Shown here: one piece after another, positions 57,056 to 63,444 of the stretch
Layout: every line of letters begins with the position of its first letter
Numbering within the stretch: position 1 is the first letter of the stretch
Source of the DNA: a virus
Reading direction: 5' to 3' (one strand)
IMG/VR virus record: IMGVR_UViG_3300042731_004976
Location: 1-64,000 of that record
Length of the DNA: 64,000 bases
Position numbers and translations under genes: made by a program
Notes under the pieces: generated by a model
Told to the model about the DNA's origin: nothing
What the model saw: only the letters and a program-made list of their open reading frames with translations
The model's database searches: none

Positions 57056-57456
57056 TCGTCTACATTCGGCAATTTCGAATGGAGCAGTCAGCGATGTCTG
57101 CTTACAGTAGCTACATGGGTCCGGGCCCGGTCACGATAGAGATAGAGCTGGTGGCAGAGGGTTCGGAGGGCTACGAAGACCTGAAACACCACGGTCCCTT
57201 CATCTTGGAGCCCTTGAACAAGCATACCCAGAGACGCGAGGCGCCTCGTCCCGAGACACTCGCTCCGTCGAACGCTACGATGGCGAATCCGGAGATGCTC
57301 GCTGTCGATACTCCCTCGCCTACCGAGGCGCAGGCCGAAGCCGATCAAGAAAGGATGCATCGTATGACGACGCCATACGAAGAAGACTATCAATGGTCAG
57401 GATGTCCTGACTGCAACACCAAACCCTGCTGCTGTGCACTGCCGGATCTATTCTGA
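57052..57456 (+). CDS. Hypothetical protein with Cys-rich tail (134 aa)
   Basis: GTG overlaps the exonuclease stop; ATG 57079 is an alternative. The middle is Pro/Glu-rich. The C terminus has CPDCNTKPCCC, a possible metal site. TGATG overlap with the next gene. Confidence 0.5.
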   Translation: MIVYIRQFRMEQSAMSAYSSYMGPGPVTIEIELVAEGSEGYEDLKHHGPFILEPLNKHTQRREAPRPETLAPSNATMANPEMLAVDTPSPTEAQAEADQERMHRMTTPYEEDYQWSGCPDCNTKPCCCALPDLF

Positions 57457-57755
57457 TGGGCCTATTCGACTACATCGACATGTTGATGACTGAGGAACAG
57501 GCGCAGGAGTGCGCCAAGTCGGGTGTGATCTACACGCCGTACGTCCCTCTCCAGGTCTCCAAGGTCATGATCAAAACCACCGTCACCCTCCACCTCGAAG
57601 AGTGTGACTGTCCTGCGTGTTGTCCCTATCACGTAGCAGCACGCCGGCATCCGTACGGACCCGGGCAGGTACTCTCAGTCTCCCTAGCCGATGGCGAATC
57701 TCCTCCAAAGGGCTGGAAACGGGTACCAAAAGATCCGAACAGTTCTCTTCCTTGA
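57456..57755 (+). CDS. Hypothetical Cys/His-containing protein (99 aa)
   Basis: ATG by TGATG overlap. ECDCPACCPYHVAARRH near residue 50 gives four Cys and two His for a metal site. Its TGA forms part of the next promoter's -35. Confidence 0.55.
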   Translation: MGLFDYIDMLMTEEQAQECAKSGVIYTPYVPLQVSKVMIKTTVTLHLEECDCPACCPYHVAARRHPYGPGQVLSVSLADGESPPKGWKRVPKDPNSSLP

Positions 57756-57780
57756 CAATTCCAAAGATATACGGTAGGGT
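57752..57780 (+). promoter_or_regulatory. Sigma70-type promoter, leaderless type
   Basis: TTGACA (57752-57757), 17-base spacer, TAGGGT (57775-57780). ATG 57790 is 9 bases after the -10. Upstream TGA in the -35. Confidence 0.75.
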
Positions 57781-57789
57781 CAGATCACT

Positions 57790-58731
57790 ATGAATGAAGA
57801 GACCCTCCGCGACCGTCGACTTGGGACCATTCTCGCCGGAGCTATCGGCGATGCCCTCGGACACCCGACCGAGTTCATGTCCCTGTCCTCGATCTACGAG
57901 AAGTACGGGGTGGATGGCGTTCAGGGCTTCTCTCTCTGGCGGAAGGACCCCGAGACGGGCAAGGAGTACTCCCCCTACACCGACGACACCCAGATGGCGG
58001 AGGTGGTCCTCCGAACCATCCTGAGTGCCCAGTTGGCCGACTTGGACGAGGAGCACATGTTCGAGAAGATGGCTGAGGGCTTCGTGGAGTGGGCCAGAAA
58101 CCCCCAGGGAGGCCACAGAGCGCCCGGAGGAGCCTGTATGAGCGGTTGCCGGGCCCTGGGCAGCGGAGTGCCCTGGAGAGAGGCTGGAGGCCCCTCTGCG
58201 GGCGGCTGTGGGTCGGTCATGCGCTGCTACCCCTTTGGGCTCTTCTTCGAGCCGGACGAGGCGGAGAGGCTGGCCGTGGCGCACTCGGCCATGACCCATC
58301 GGGACCCCATCGCGCTGGCTGCCTGTGCCGCCATGGCGAGGGGGGTGGCCCTCAACCTGAGGGACGTCCCCGTGGACGAGGTCATCCAGGAGATGATCGC
58401 TGCTGCGGCGCGTTATAGCGAGCAGACGGCTGAGATGATGACGGATGCTTGGGAGCAGGCCAAGGCCGGGACTCACGCGGACGTGGTGCTCTCTCGGTAC
58501 GAGGGCTGGGCAGCCCATGATGCCATCGCTGCGACGGTCTACCTGTTCGCCTGCTTCCCCGAGGATCCCAAGGGAGCCATGCTCCGCGGCGTGACCAGCA
58601 AGGGGGACTCCGACTCCCTGGGAACGCTTGCTGGGGCCATCGTGGCCTCGCGTACGGGGCTCAAGTCCCTTCCCGAGGACTTGGTCCGAGACGTCGAGCG
58701 CTCGGAGGTCTTCCTGAGCATTCTCGACTGA
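57790..58731 (+). CDS. ADP-ribosylglycohydrolase (DraG/ADPRH family, 313 aa)
   Basis: AGAIGDALGHPTEF (16-29), SPYTDDTQMA (61-70) and GDSDSLGTLAGAI (near 277) are the metal-binding motifs of the family. These enzymes remove ADP-ribose from proteins or nucleic acids. In a phage this could undo host ADP-ribosylation defence or balance a phage transferase. Codons in the middle (58080-58400) are clearly more GC-rich than in neighbouring genes, which suggests recent acquisition. It has its own strong promoter. Confidence 0.9.
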   Translation: MNEETLRDRRLGTILAGAIGDALGHPTEFMSLSSIYEKYGVDGVQGFSLWRKDPETGKEYSPYTDDTQMAEVVLRTILSAQLADLDEEHMFEKMAEGFVEWARNPQGGHRAPGGACMSGCRALGSGVPWREAGGPSAGGCGSVMRCYPFGLFFEPDEAERLAVAHSAMTHRDPIALAACAAMARGVALNLRDVPVDEVIQEMIAAAARYSEQTAEMMTDAWEQAKAGTHADVVLSRYEGWAAHDAIAATVYLFACFPEDPKGAMLRGVTSKGDSDSLGTLAGAIVASRTGLKSLPEDLVRDVERSEVFLSILD

Positions 58732-58741
58732 GACCTCTCCC

Positions 58742-59023
58742 GTGAGCGCTGTGGTCTTGAAAGACGAACGCTTCAAGCGTGTGCGCGCCTTCGACGCAGA
58801 TCCCGAGGTCTACCTGAACGGGATGCTGCTTCACGAAGGCATCGACTACTCATGGCTGGAGGGCGACCGCTTGCAGATAGGACCCCTGCCCGTCATAGAG
58901 TCGGACTTCCTCGCGCTGCAACCGAAGAATCTGATCACAAAGAAGTACATCGCAGAAGAGTCGATCAGCCTCGTGGTCATGGAAGTAGAGGAGAGAGATC
59001 TCCTCACTCCGGAGGTCGGTTGA
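58742..59023 (+). CDS. Hypothetical protein (93 aa)
   Basis: GTG after GAGACCTCTCCC. Beta-rich (DPEVYLNGMLLHEGIDYSWL; LQIGPLPVIESDFLAL), resembling short beta repeats of phage structural proteins. TGATG overlap with the next gene. Unknown. Confidence 0.55.
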   Translation: MSAVVLKDERFKRVRAFDADPEVYLNGMLLHEGIDYSWLEGDRLQIGPLPVIESDFLALQPKNLITKKYIAEESISLVVMEVEERDLLTPEVG

Positions 59024-59262
59024 TGACCGTTCCGAAAGTCGCTGACTACTTCCTCGTAGGAACACTCGACGAGCAATTCGTCGTGAACGCCCCGTCGCTT
59101 TCTGGGAAGCGAGAGAAGCTCGACTTTACCTGGCACGCGAGTCTCGCTTGGCACTTTCTGGATCGGCGACAGGCGGACGGGTTCATTCGAGATCATCCAG
59201 AACACAAGCTCGTACGATACCTATACGAGACTTGCACTTCCTTCGATGGATACCCCCGATGA
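59023..59262 (+). CDS. Hypothetical protein (79 aa)
   Basis: ATG after TCCGGAGGTCGGT. Small alpha/beta protein (KVADYFLVGTLDEQFVVNAP; HASLAWHFLDRRQADGFIRD). Joined to the HNH gene by ATGA. Unknown. Confidence 0.55.
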   Translation: MTVPKVADYFLVGTLDEQFVVNAPSLSGKREKLDFTWHASLAWHFLDRRQADGFIRDHPEHKLVRYLYETCTSFDGYPR

Positions 59263-59861
59263 AGCTCGACGACGTGAACCTTCTCCAGTTCGGAAACACG
59301 GTGCAACTCGTGGGGGCGATCTGGCAGGGCGAGGGCAAGACGTACCTCTGCATGTTCCCCGGCGAAGAGGTGCCTCGGGGCGAAGTTCGAGGAGTCGAGT
59401 TCCTCGACACAAGCCTCTTGGAAATGGATGCGGACGACTGGCAGCGCTTCCTTCGTCAGACCGACCTCATGGAGACCGAGGTGCTGGTCCAAGCAAAGGA
59501 CGGCACCACGACGAAGGCTATCCTTCGAAAGAGCGCTAGGCAGATCGATCAGGTCGTGTCATGGCGTGTGTTTCGTAGAGACGACTACACCTGTCGCTAC
59601 TGCGGCAAGGATGACGCGCCTCTGACTGTGGACCACCTCGTGCTTTGGGAAGAGGGCGGACCGAGCACCGAAGAGAACATGATCGCTGCGTGCAAGAAGT
59701 GCAATCGCAAGCGAGGCAACAAGCAGCTCGCGGAGTGGTTGACAGATCCCTACTTCCTTCGGATCAGTGAAGGGCTTTCAGCTTCTCAGCGGGGAGCACT
59801 ACACGCGCTCGTACCGAAGCTCGATTCTATCCCTCGCATGAAGCACAAGAGGTCTCGGTGA
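59259..59861 (+). CDS. HNH endonuclease (200 aa)
   Basis: Residues about 105-155 hold CRYCGKDDAPLTVDHLVLWE, ENMIAACKKCNRKRGNK, a complete HNH core with four zinc Cys. The N-terminal 90 residues form a beta-rich unit (VQLVGAIWQGEGKTYLCMFP) with no known DNA-binding motif. ATGA overlaps on both sides tie it into the operon, which is not typical for a freshly inserted homing gene. It may serve in packaging, recombination or host DNA breakdown. Confidence 0.8.
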   Translation: MKLDDVNLLQFGNTVQLVGAIWQGEGKTYLCMFPGEEVPRGEVRGVEFLDTSLLEMDADDWQRFLRQTDLMETEVLVQAKDGTTTKAILRKSARQIDQVVSWRVFRRDDYTCRYCGKDDAPLTVDHLVLWEEGGPSTEENMIAACKKCNRKRGNKQLAEWLTDPYFLRISEGLSASQRGALHALVPKLDSIPRMKHKRSR

Positions 59862-60172
59862 CTCCTGACGTAGCAGAGCGCACGATCGCAATACTCGTGG
59901 TGCTGGTCGTAGTACTATCCGGTCTCGCCGTCGTTACCTGCATCTTTTGGAGTCGTGCACTACGGGAACTGAGTGCTGCTCGACTTCGAGCAGATCTAGC
60001 CGAGATCGATCGAGACTACGCCGAAGGGAAGGCTGAGAGAGCCGAAGAGCGCGTGAAGCATGCCGAGGTCATGAGAGAGTACTCTCGACAACGCGCAGCG
60101 ATACTACATGCGCTACTAGATCCTAGTTCCGTAACCATTGAGGTACGTCCCCGTGACGAAAAGCCCAACTGA
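59858..60172 (+). CDS. Single-pass membrane protein with helical tail (104 aa)
   Basis: GTG by overlap with the HNH stop. TM helix at 9-31 (IAILVVLVVVLSGLAVVTCI), then a long charged helix (LAEIDRDYAEGKAERAEERV). Rz-like in form (N-terminal anchor plus coiled coil), so an i-spanin is possible, but it lies far from the lysin. Unknown. Confidence 0.55.
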   Translation: MTPDVAERTIAILVVLVVVLSGLAVVTCIFWSRALRELSAARLRADLAEIDRDYAEGKAERAEERVKHAEVMREYSRQRAAILHALLDPSSVTIEVRPRDEKPN

Positions 60173-60195
60173 GCTAGAGCGCAGAAAGGAAGCCC

Positions 60196-60420
60196 GTGGC
60201 CAAGCGACTACCTAAGCTCCCGCAGATCCGCGTCGTATGCTACGCGATGGACGGCGAGGAGATCAGCGATAGCGTCATCACGCTGGACAAGAGGGTGCTG
60301 AACAAGAAGCTCAGGCCACTCGACTTGTTCTACATTCTGAGTAGCGCGGGCGAGAAAGGTTCCGATCTAGTGACCTCCGCTTTCGAGTCTCTCATGACCC
60401 GTATGGGGATGCTCAAGTGA
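60196..60420 (+). CDS. Hypothetical protein (74 aa)
   Basis: GTG after CAGAAAGGAAGCCC. Short alpha/beta protein (RVVCYAMDGEEISDSVITLD). GTGA overlap with the next gene. Unknown. Confidence 0.55.
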   Translation: MAKRLPKLPQIRVVCYAMDGEEISDSVITLDKRVLNKKLRPLDLFYILSSAGEKGSDLVTSAFESLMTRMGMLK

Positions 60421-60650
60421 TCTGTCCCTGCTGCTCTGCTCCTGCGATACGGACTCCGTTCCAGGACAAGTTCGAGGACGACGAGGAGGTCTTCTACTAT
60501 CTCGCGGCAGATCGCGACAGTTCCGCCGAGGTGTACGATGGAGATGTCGAGCGCTGGGAGTGCACGATGGACAAGGGACACGTGTTCTACTTGTCGACTG
60601 GTGCGGATGAGGAAGACGATGAGGACGAAAGAAGAGAGGACGCAGAGTAG
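60417..60650 (+). CDS. Zinc-ribbon acidic protein (77 aa)
   Basis: GTG by overlap. CPCC at residues 3-6 and a later Cys and His (WECTMDKGH) suggest a small metal site. Acidic tail (DEEDDEDERREDAE). Four bases separate it from the next gene. Unknown. Confidence 0.55.
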   Translation: MICPCCSAPAIRTPFQDKFEDDEEVFYYLAADRDSSAEVYDGDVERWECTMDKGHVFYLSTGADEEDDEDERREDAE

Positions 60651-60653
60651 AAC

Positions 60654-61442
60654 ATGTCAAAGCTGATCATGAAGCACCGCTGCTGGTGCGGGAGCACGGA
60701 ATTCGAGATACCCGGGCCCGGGGAGGTCGTCTGCAAAAAGTGCTCTCGGGAACACGCCTACCAGGTCTTCTTCGCTGATGAAGAAGATCTGGTCTGCGCC
60801 TACTGCGACAAGCCGGCCAACTACGTGGCTTTGATCCCTTCAGTCTCCTTGTACGTGTGTGAGCAGCACAAGGACCGAACCGCGACATCGTGCCTAGTAC
60901 CTGTAGATGGTACGACGGCTCCCGACGGCACAGGTGGCTTTGCCTCTGAAGAAGCATCGAGCCCTGCCAGCGCTTCTCAGTCAACAGCGTCGAAAGCGGA
61001 CGAGAAGGGCCTCAAGTTGAGCCACCGACTCATCCTGCGCTTCGTCATGGAGTACGGGCGCTCGTTGAAAGCCTTCACTCGCTTGGAAGGATCTACAGAG
61101 CTAGCTACCATCGTGAACGAAGGGACGGTTCTGGCAGCGATCGGAGATTTGCTCGTGCTGGGTATGCGTATCGCAGAGCGACTCGGTTCTCCTAAGGAGG
61201 TGAGCGCCTACTTGGACGCGCACGAGGACGAGGACATAGAGCAGATTGCTCGCAGCAGGGAACAGCATTACCACCAAGCTCAGGAGATGCTGCACGAACG
61301 TATCAAGGGACAGGTTGAGGAGGTGCTTCTACGAGGAGATCCGTGCGCGAAGTGCGGGGCTCCCACGTGTCTCCAGTGCAAGACCTGCCACAGGTGCGAA
61401 GAGGCCAAGATCGAAGCCGCCAAGAAAGAGCAGCTCAACTGA
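60654..61442 (+). CDS. Multi-zinc-ribbon protein (262 aa)
   Basis: CWCGSTEF...CKKC (11-30) and CAYC...CEQH (48-72) form two ribbons at the N terminus. A Ser/Ala linker and a helical domain (about 118-225) follow. The C terminus has CAKCGAPTCLQCKTCHRC (about 232-249). It is directly coupled (TGATG) to the QueC-like gene and may assist it, though the partner role is speculative. Confidence 0.6.
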   Translation: MSKLIMKHRCWCGSTEFEIPGPGEVVCKKCSREHAYQVFFADEEDLVCAYCDKPANYVALIPSVSLYVCEQHKDRTATSCLVPVDGTTAPDGTGGFASEEASSPASASQSTASKADEKGLKLSHRLILRFVMEYGRSLKAFTRLEGSTELATIVNEGTVLAAIGDLLVLGMRIAERLGSPKEVSAYLDAHEDEDIEQIARSREQHYHQAQEMLHERIKGQVEEVLLRGDPCAKCGAPTCLQCKTCHRCEEAKIEAAKKEQLN

Positions 61443-62218
61443 TGAGCCAGGAAGTCGTGATCTGGTCGGGAGGTGCGGACTCTACGTATCTCCTCCACAA
61501 GCTGCTGACGAATTCGACGCAGCACTGGCCTGTGATCGCCTTGAGCATCGACAAGCACACCCAGCTGCATCAGGGACTTCTTGAAAAGCAGCGCGAAGCT
61601 CGCGAGAACTACAAGGCTTTCGTCAAGAAGAAGCACGTCGGATTCTTGAAACACCGCGTCGTGCGAGTTGAGACAGACGCGGCTCTCGACATAGGCAGTC
61701 AAGTAGCTCTCTGGATCTCCTCGCTGGTTCCGTACGTAGGCAAGGGACAGGAGCTGAACTTCGGCTACATTCGGGGAGACACCTTCTGGCACGAACGTAG
61801 GCACGCCGTAGCCATGATCGAAGCGATCCACTCTATCCACTACTACCCCAATGACGAAAAGATCACAGTCAAGTACCCCATCGAGTGGATGCAGAAACAC
61901 GAAGTTCTGGAGGGGTTGAAGAAGTTCGGTGTCCCGAACAAGTGTTGGTGGTCATGCGAGAAGCCCGAGAACGGAAAGGCGTGCGGTAGATGCGACAAGT
62001 GCTTGGAGCTGGAAGTCGGTCGCTTCGTGCTCAACGGGTCGAGAACCTATCGTCGGATAAACAAGCCAGGGAAGCTGTTGACGAAAGCCGTAGATGCCGA
62101 CGTGAAGCAAGCGCCTCAGCTAGACAAGGACTTCCAAAAGAAAAACGAGCCTGCGGTTCTAGGCGTCGGTCGCTCCATAGCCAAGAAGCGCAGCGCCAAG
62201 AGGAAGCGCAAGTCCTAG
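61442..62218 (+). CDS. QueC-like PP-loop enzyme (258 aa)
   Basis: The N terminus has the PP-loop WSGGADSTYLL (residues 8-18). The C terminus has WWSCEKPENGKACGRCDKC, the zinc-binding pattern of 7-cyano-7-deazaguanine synthase (QueC). QueC makes preQ0; phage relatives serve DNA modification with 7-deazaguanines. A basic tail (KKRSAKRKRKS) is added. No other preQ0 gene (FolE, QueD, QueE) or transglycosylase is in the window, so another substrate is possible. Confidence 0.7.
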   Translation: MSQEVVIWSGGADSTYLLHKLLTNSTQHWPVIALSIDKHTQLHQGLLEKQREARENYKAFVKKKHVGFLKHRVVRVETDAALDIGSQVALWISSLVPYVGKGQELNFGYIRGDTFWHERRHAVAMIEAIHSIHYYPNDEKITVKYPIEWMQKHEVLEGLKKFGVPNKCWWSCEKPENGKACGRCDKCLELEVGRFVLNGSRTYRRINKPGKLLTKAVDADVKQAPQLDKDFQKKNEPAVLGVGRSIAKKRSAKRKRKS

Positions 62219-62298
62219 TACGGAAGTGCTACGTTCTCCTTGTCCATGCTCACCGAGATCTAGTCGATGCTGCTCGCTCTTGCCATCTACAGGTTGCC

Positions 62299-62535
62299 TT
62301 GAGCCCTCCGCCCGTCGAATGGCTGCCCGACGATCAGAGATGGCGGGCGCGTCTCGGACACGTGCACGCCGTGATCTACCGGATGGGTACTCGCTACACG
62401 TGGGAGGTCTGGAGGGACGACGATTCCGAGGAGCCCTGCGCTACGTGGGCTCCAGAGATTCCTGTGGACCTTGGAGGAGCAAAGAAAGGCGCGGAGATAG
62501 CTCTACGTCGCGCCTTCATGATCCCCAAACGCTAG
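62299..62535 (+). CDS. Possible small protein with TTG start (78 aa)
   Basis: The frame from TTG 62299 gives a protein-like sequence (SPPPVEWLPDDQRWRARLGH...YTWEVWRDDDSEEP). TACAGG 5 bases before could be a -10, without a good -35. The 80 bases between the QueC-like gene and this start show nothing else. Its end overlaps the convergent lipoprotein gene by 4 bases. Confidence 0.45.
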   Translation: MSPPPVEWLPDDQRWRARLGHVHAVIYRMGTRYTWEVWRDDDSEEPCATWAPEIPVDLGGAKKGAEIALRRAFMIPKR

Positions 62536-62861
62536 CGGCAGCGTACGTGCTCGGTTGTCGAGAACAGCATGCCGAACTCGCCGCTTCCCAACTCGCAGTC
62601 CTGGTTGAGGGGCTCGCACTCGACCCAAGCAGAGAACGAGCTACACGGCGGTTGAGGGCACCGATTCCCGTGGGACTCGCTGAGGAGTTTCGAGAGCGTC
62701 TTCTCGCAATCCGCCTTGTCGACGGAACAGTGATCCTCCGCAGCATGATCCTCGGTGATGCTCTTGCAAAGAAGCTCTGGCTTCTCGGCCTCCTTGCAGG
62801 AAGAGAACAGAATCCCAACCAAGAACAGTACGGCGAGGGCTCGGAGCTTCATGCGGTGCAT
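62532..62861 (-). CDS. Cys-rich lipoprotein, minus strand (109 aa)
   Basis: The start MHRMKLRALAVLFLVGILFS is a signal peptide and LFSSC is a lipobox, so the mature protein should be lipidated at that Cys and held on the outer leaflet of a membrane. About nine more Cys follow (HCSVDKADC, RCPQPPC), which suggests disulphides and an envelope location. Phage lipoproteins act as superinfection blockers or outer spanins. ATG 62852 is an equally good start. It is one of three minus-strand genes. Confidence 0.65.
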   Translation of the reverse strand: MHRMKLRALAVLFLVGILFSSCKEAEKPELLCKSITEDHAAEDHCSVDKADCEKTLSKLLSESHGNRCPQPPCSSFSAWVECEPLNQDCELGSGEFGMLFSTTEHVRCR

Positions 62862-62898
62862 GGTACCGTACTCACTACAGCAGGGCAAAGGACTAGGG

Positions 62899-63153
62899 AT
62901 GCTTCCTAGAACCGCGTTCGTTTTCACCTGCCGGGGCTGCGGCGAAGACGTGCTTCCCGCAGACGTTTGGGAACTTCAAGCGCTCAACGCGCAGTACCGA
63001 CCTACTGCTCTCAGGCTGCTCTCTTCTCTGCTGGACACCAACGCTAAGCGTGGGGTGCACCTGAAGCTCGTTAAGAAACCCGTAGGAAAGAGGATCAAGA
63101 TTGTTCGGGAGTGTTGCGGTCCTGTTGTGGAATCCCGCAAGGTAGTGTCTTGA
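62899..63153 (+). CDS. Small Cys-containing hypothetical protein (84 aa)
   Basis: ATG after GCAAAGGACTAGGG. TCRGCGED near residue 10 and ECCG near 71 make a four-Cys zinc site likely. It is divergent from the lipoprotein gene (37-base gap) and convergent with the next minus gene, the stops being one base apart. Confidence 0.55.
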   Translation: MLPRTAFVFTCRGCGEDVLPADVWELQALNAQYRPTALRLLSSLLDTNAKRGVHLKLVKKPVGKRIKIVRECCGPVVESRKVVS

Positions 63154-63154
63154 T

Positions 63155-63430
63155 CTACGTGCGATTTCTTCTGGGCACGTCTGCAATCACGTCGAGGTCC
63201 TCTGGCACGCCCTTGGTTCGGACTTCGCCCCCTTGAGGCCCCTGCCAGATGTACGTCATCGGTTCCCCGGGGCCGTTCCACTCGGTCTTCTTGAGCTTCC
63301 CCCTGAACTTACGCCCGCCGTGCGTGAAGCTGACTTCGGCATCTACGCTGATCCGAGGCTTCCGTTTCTCCAAGAGAGTTTTCGCAGACTCGACCATTTG
63401 CATGCCCTCGCGTACAGCGGCTCTATCCAT
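63155..63430 (-). CDS. Hypothetical protein, minus strand (91 aa)
   Basis: Start at the ATG preceded by CCAGGATC on the minus strand. The N terminus is helical (VREGMQMVESAKTLLEKRKP) and the C terminus beta-rich (DAEVSFTHGGRKFRGKLKKT), like a small SH3-type barrel. It follows the minus gene at 63445 after 14 bases, so both share a transcript. Unknown. Confidence 0.55.
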   Translation of the reverse strand: MDRAAVREGMQMVESAKTLLEKRKPRISVDAEVSFTHGGRKFRGKLKKTEWNGPGEPMTYIWQGPQGGEVRTKGVPEDLDVIADVPRRNRT

Positions 63431-63444
63431 GATCCTGGATACTA

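Noticed and set aside
62226-62909. 227-codon + strand frame opposite the lipoprotein
   Set aside because: It has no domain or good start, and its first part overlaps a better frame (62299-62535). The minus-strand reading gives a signal peptide with lipobox, which is much more convincing.
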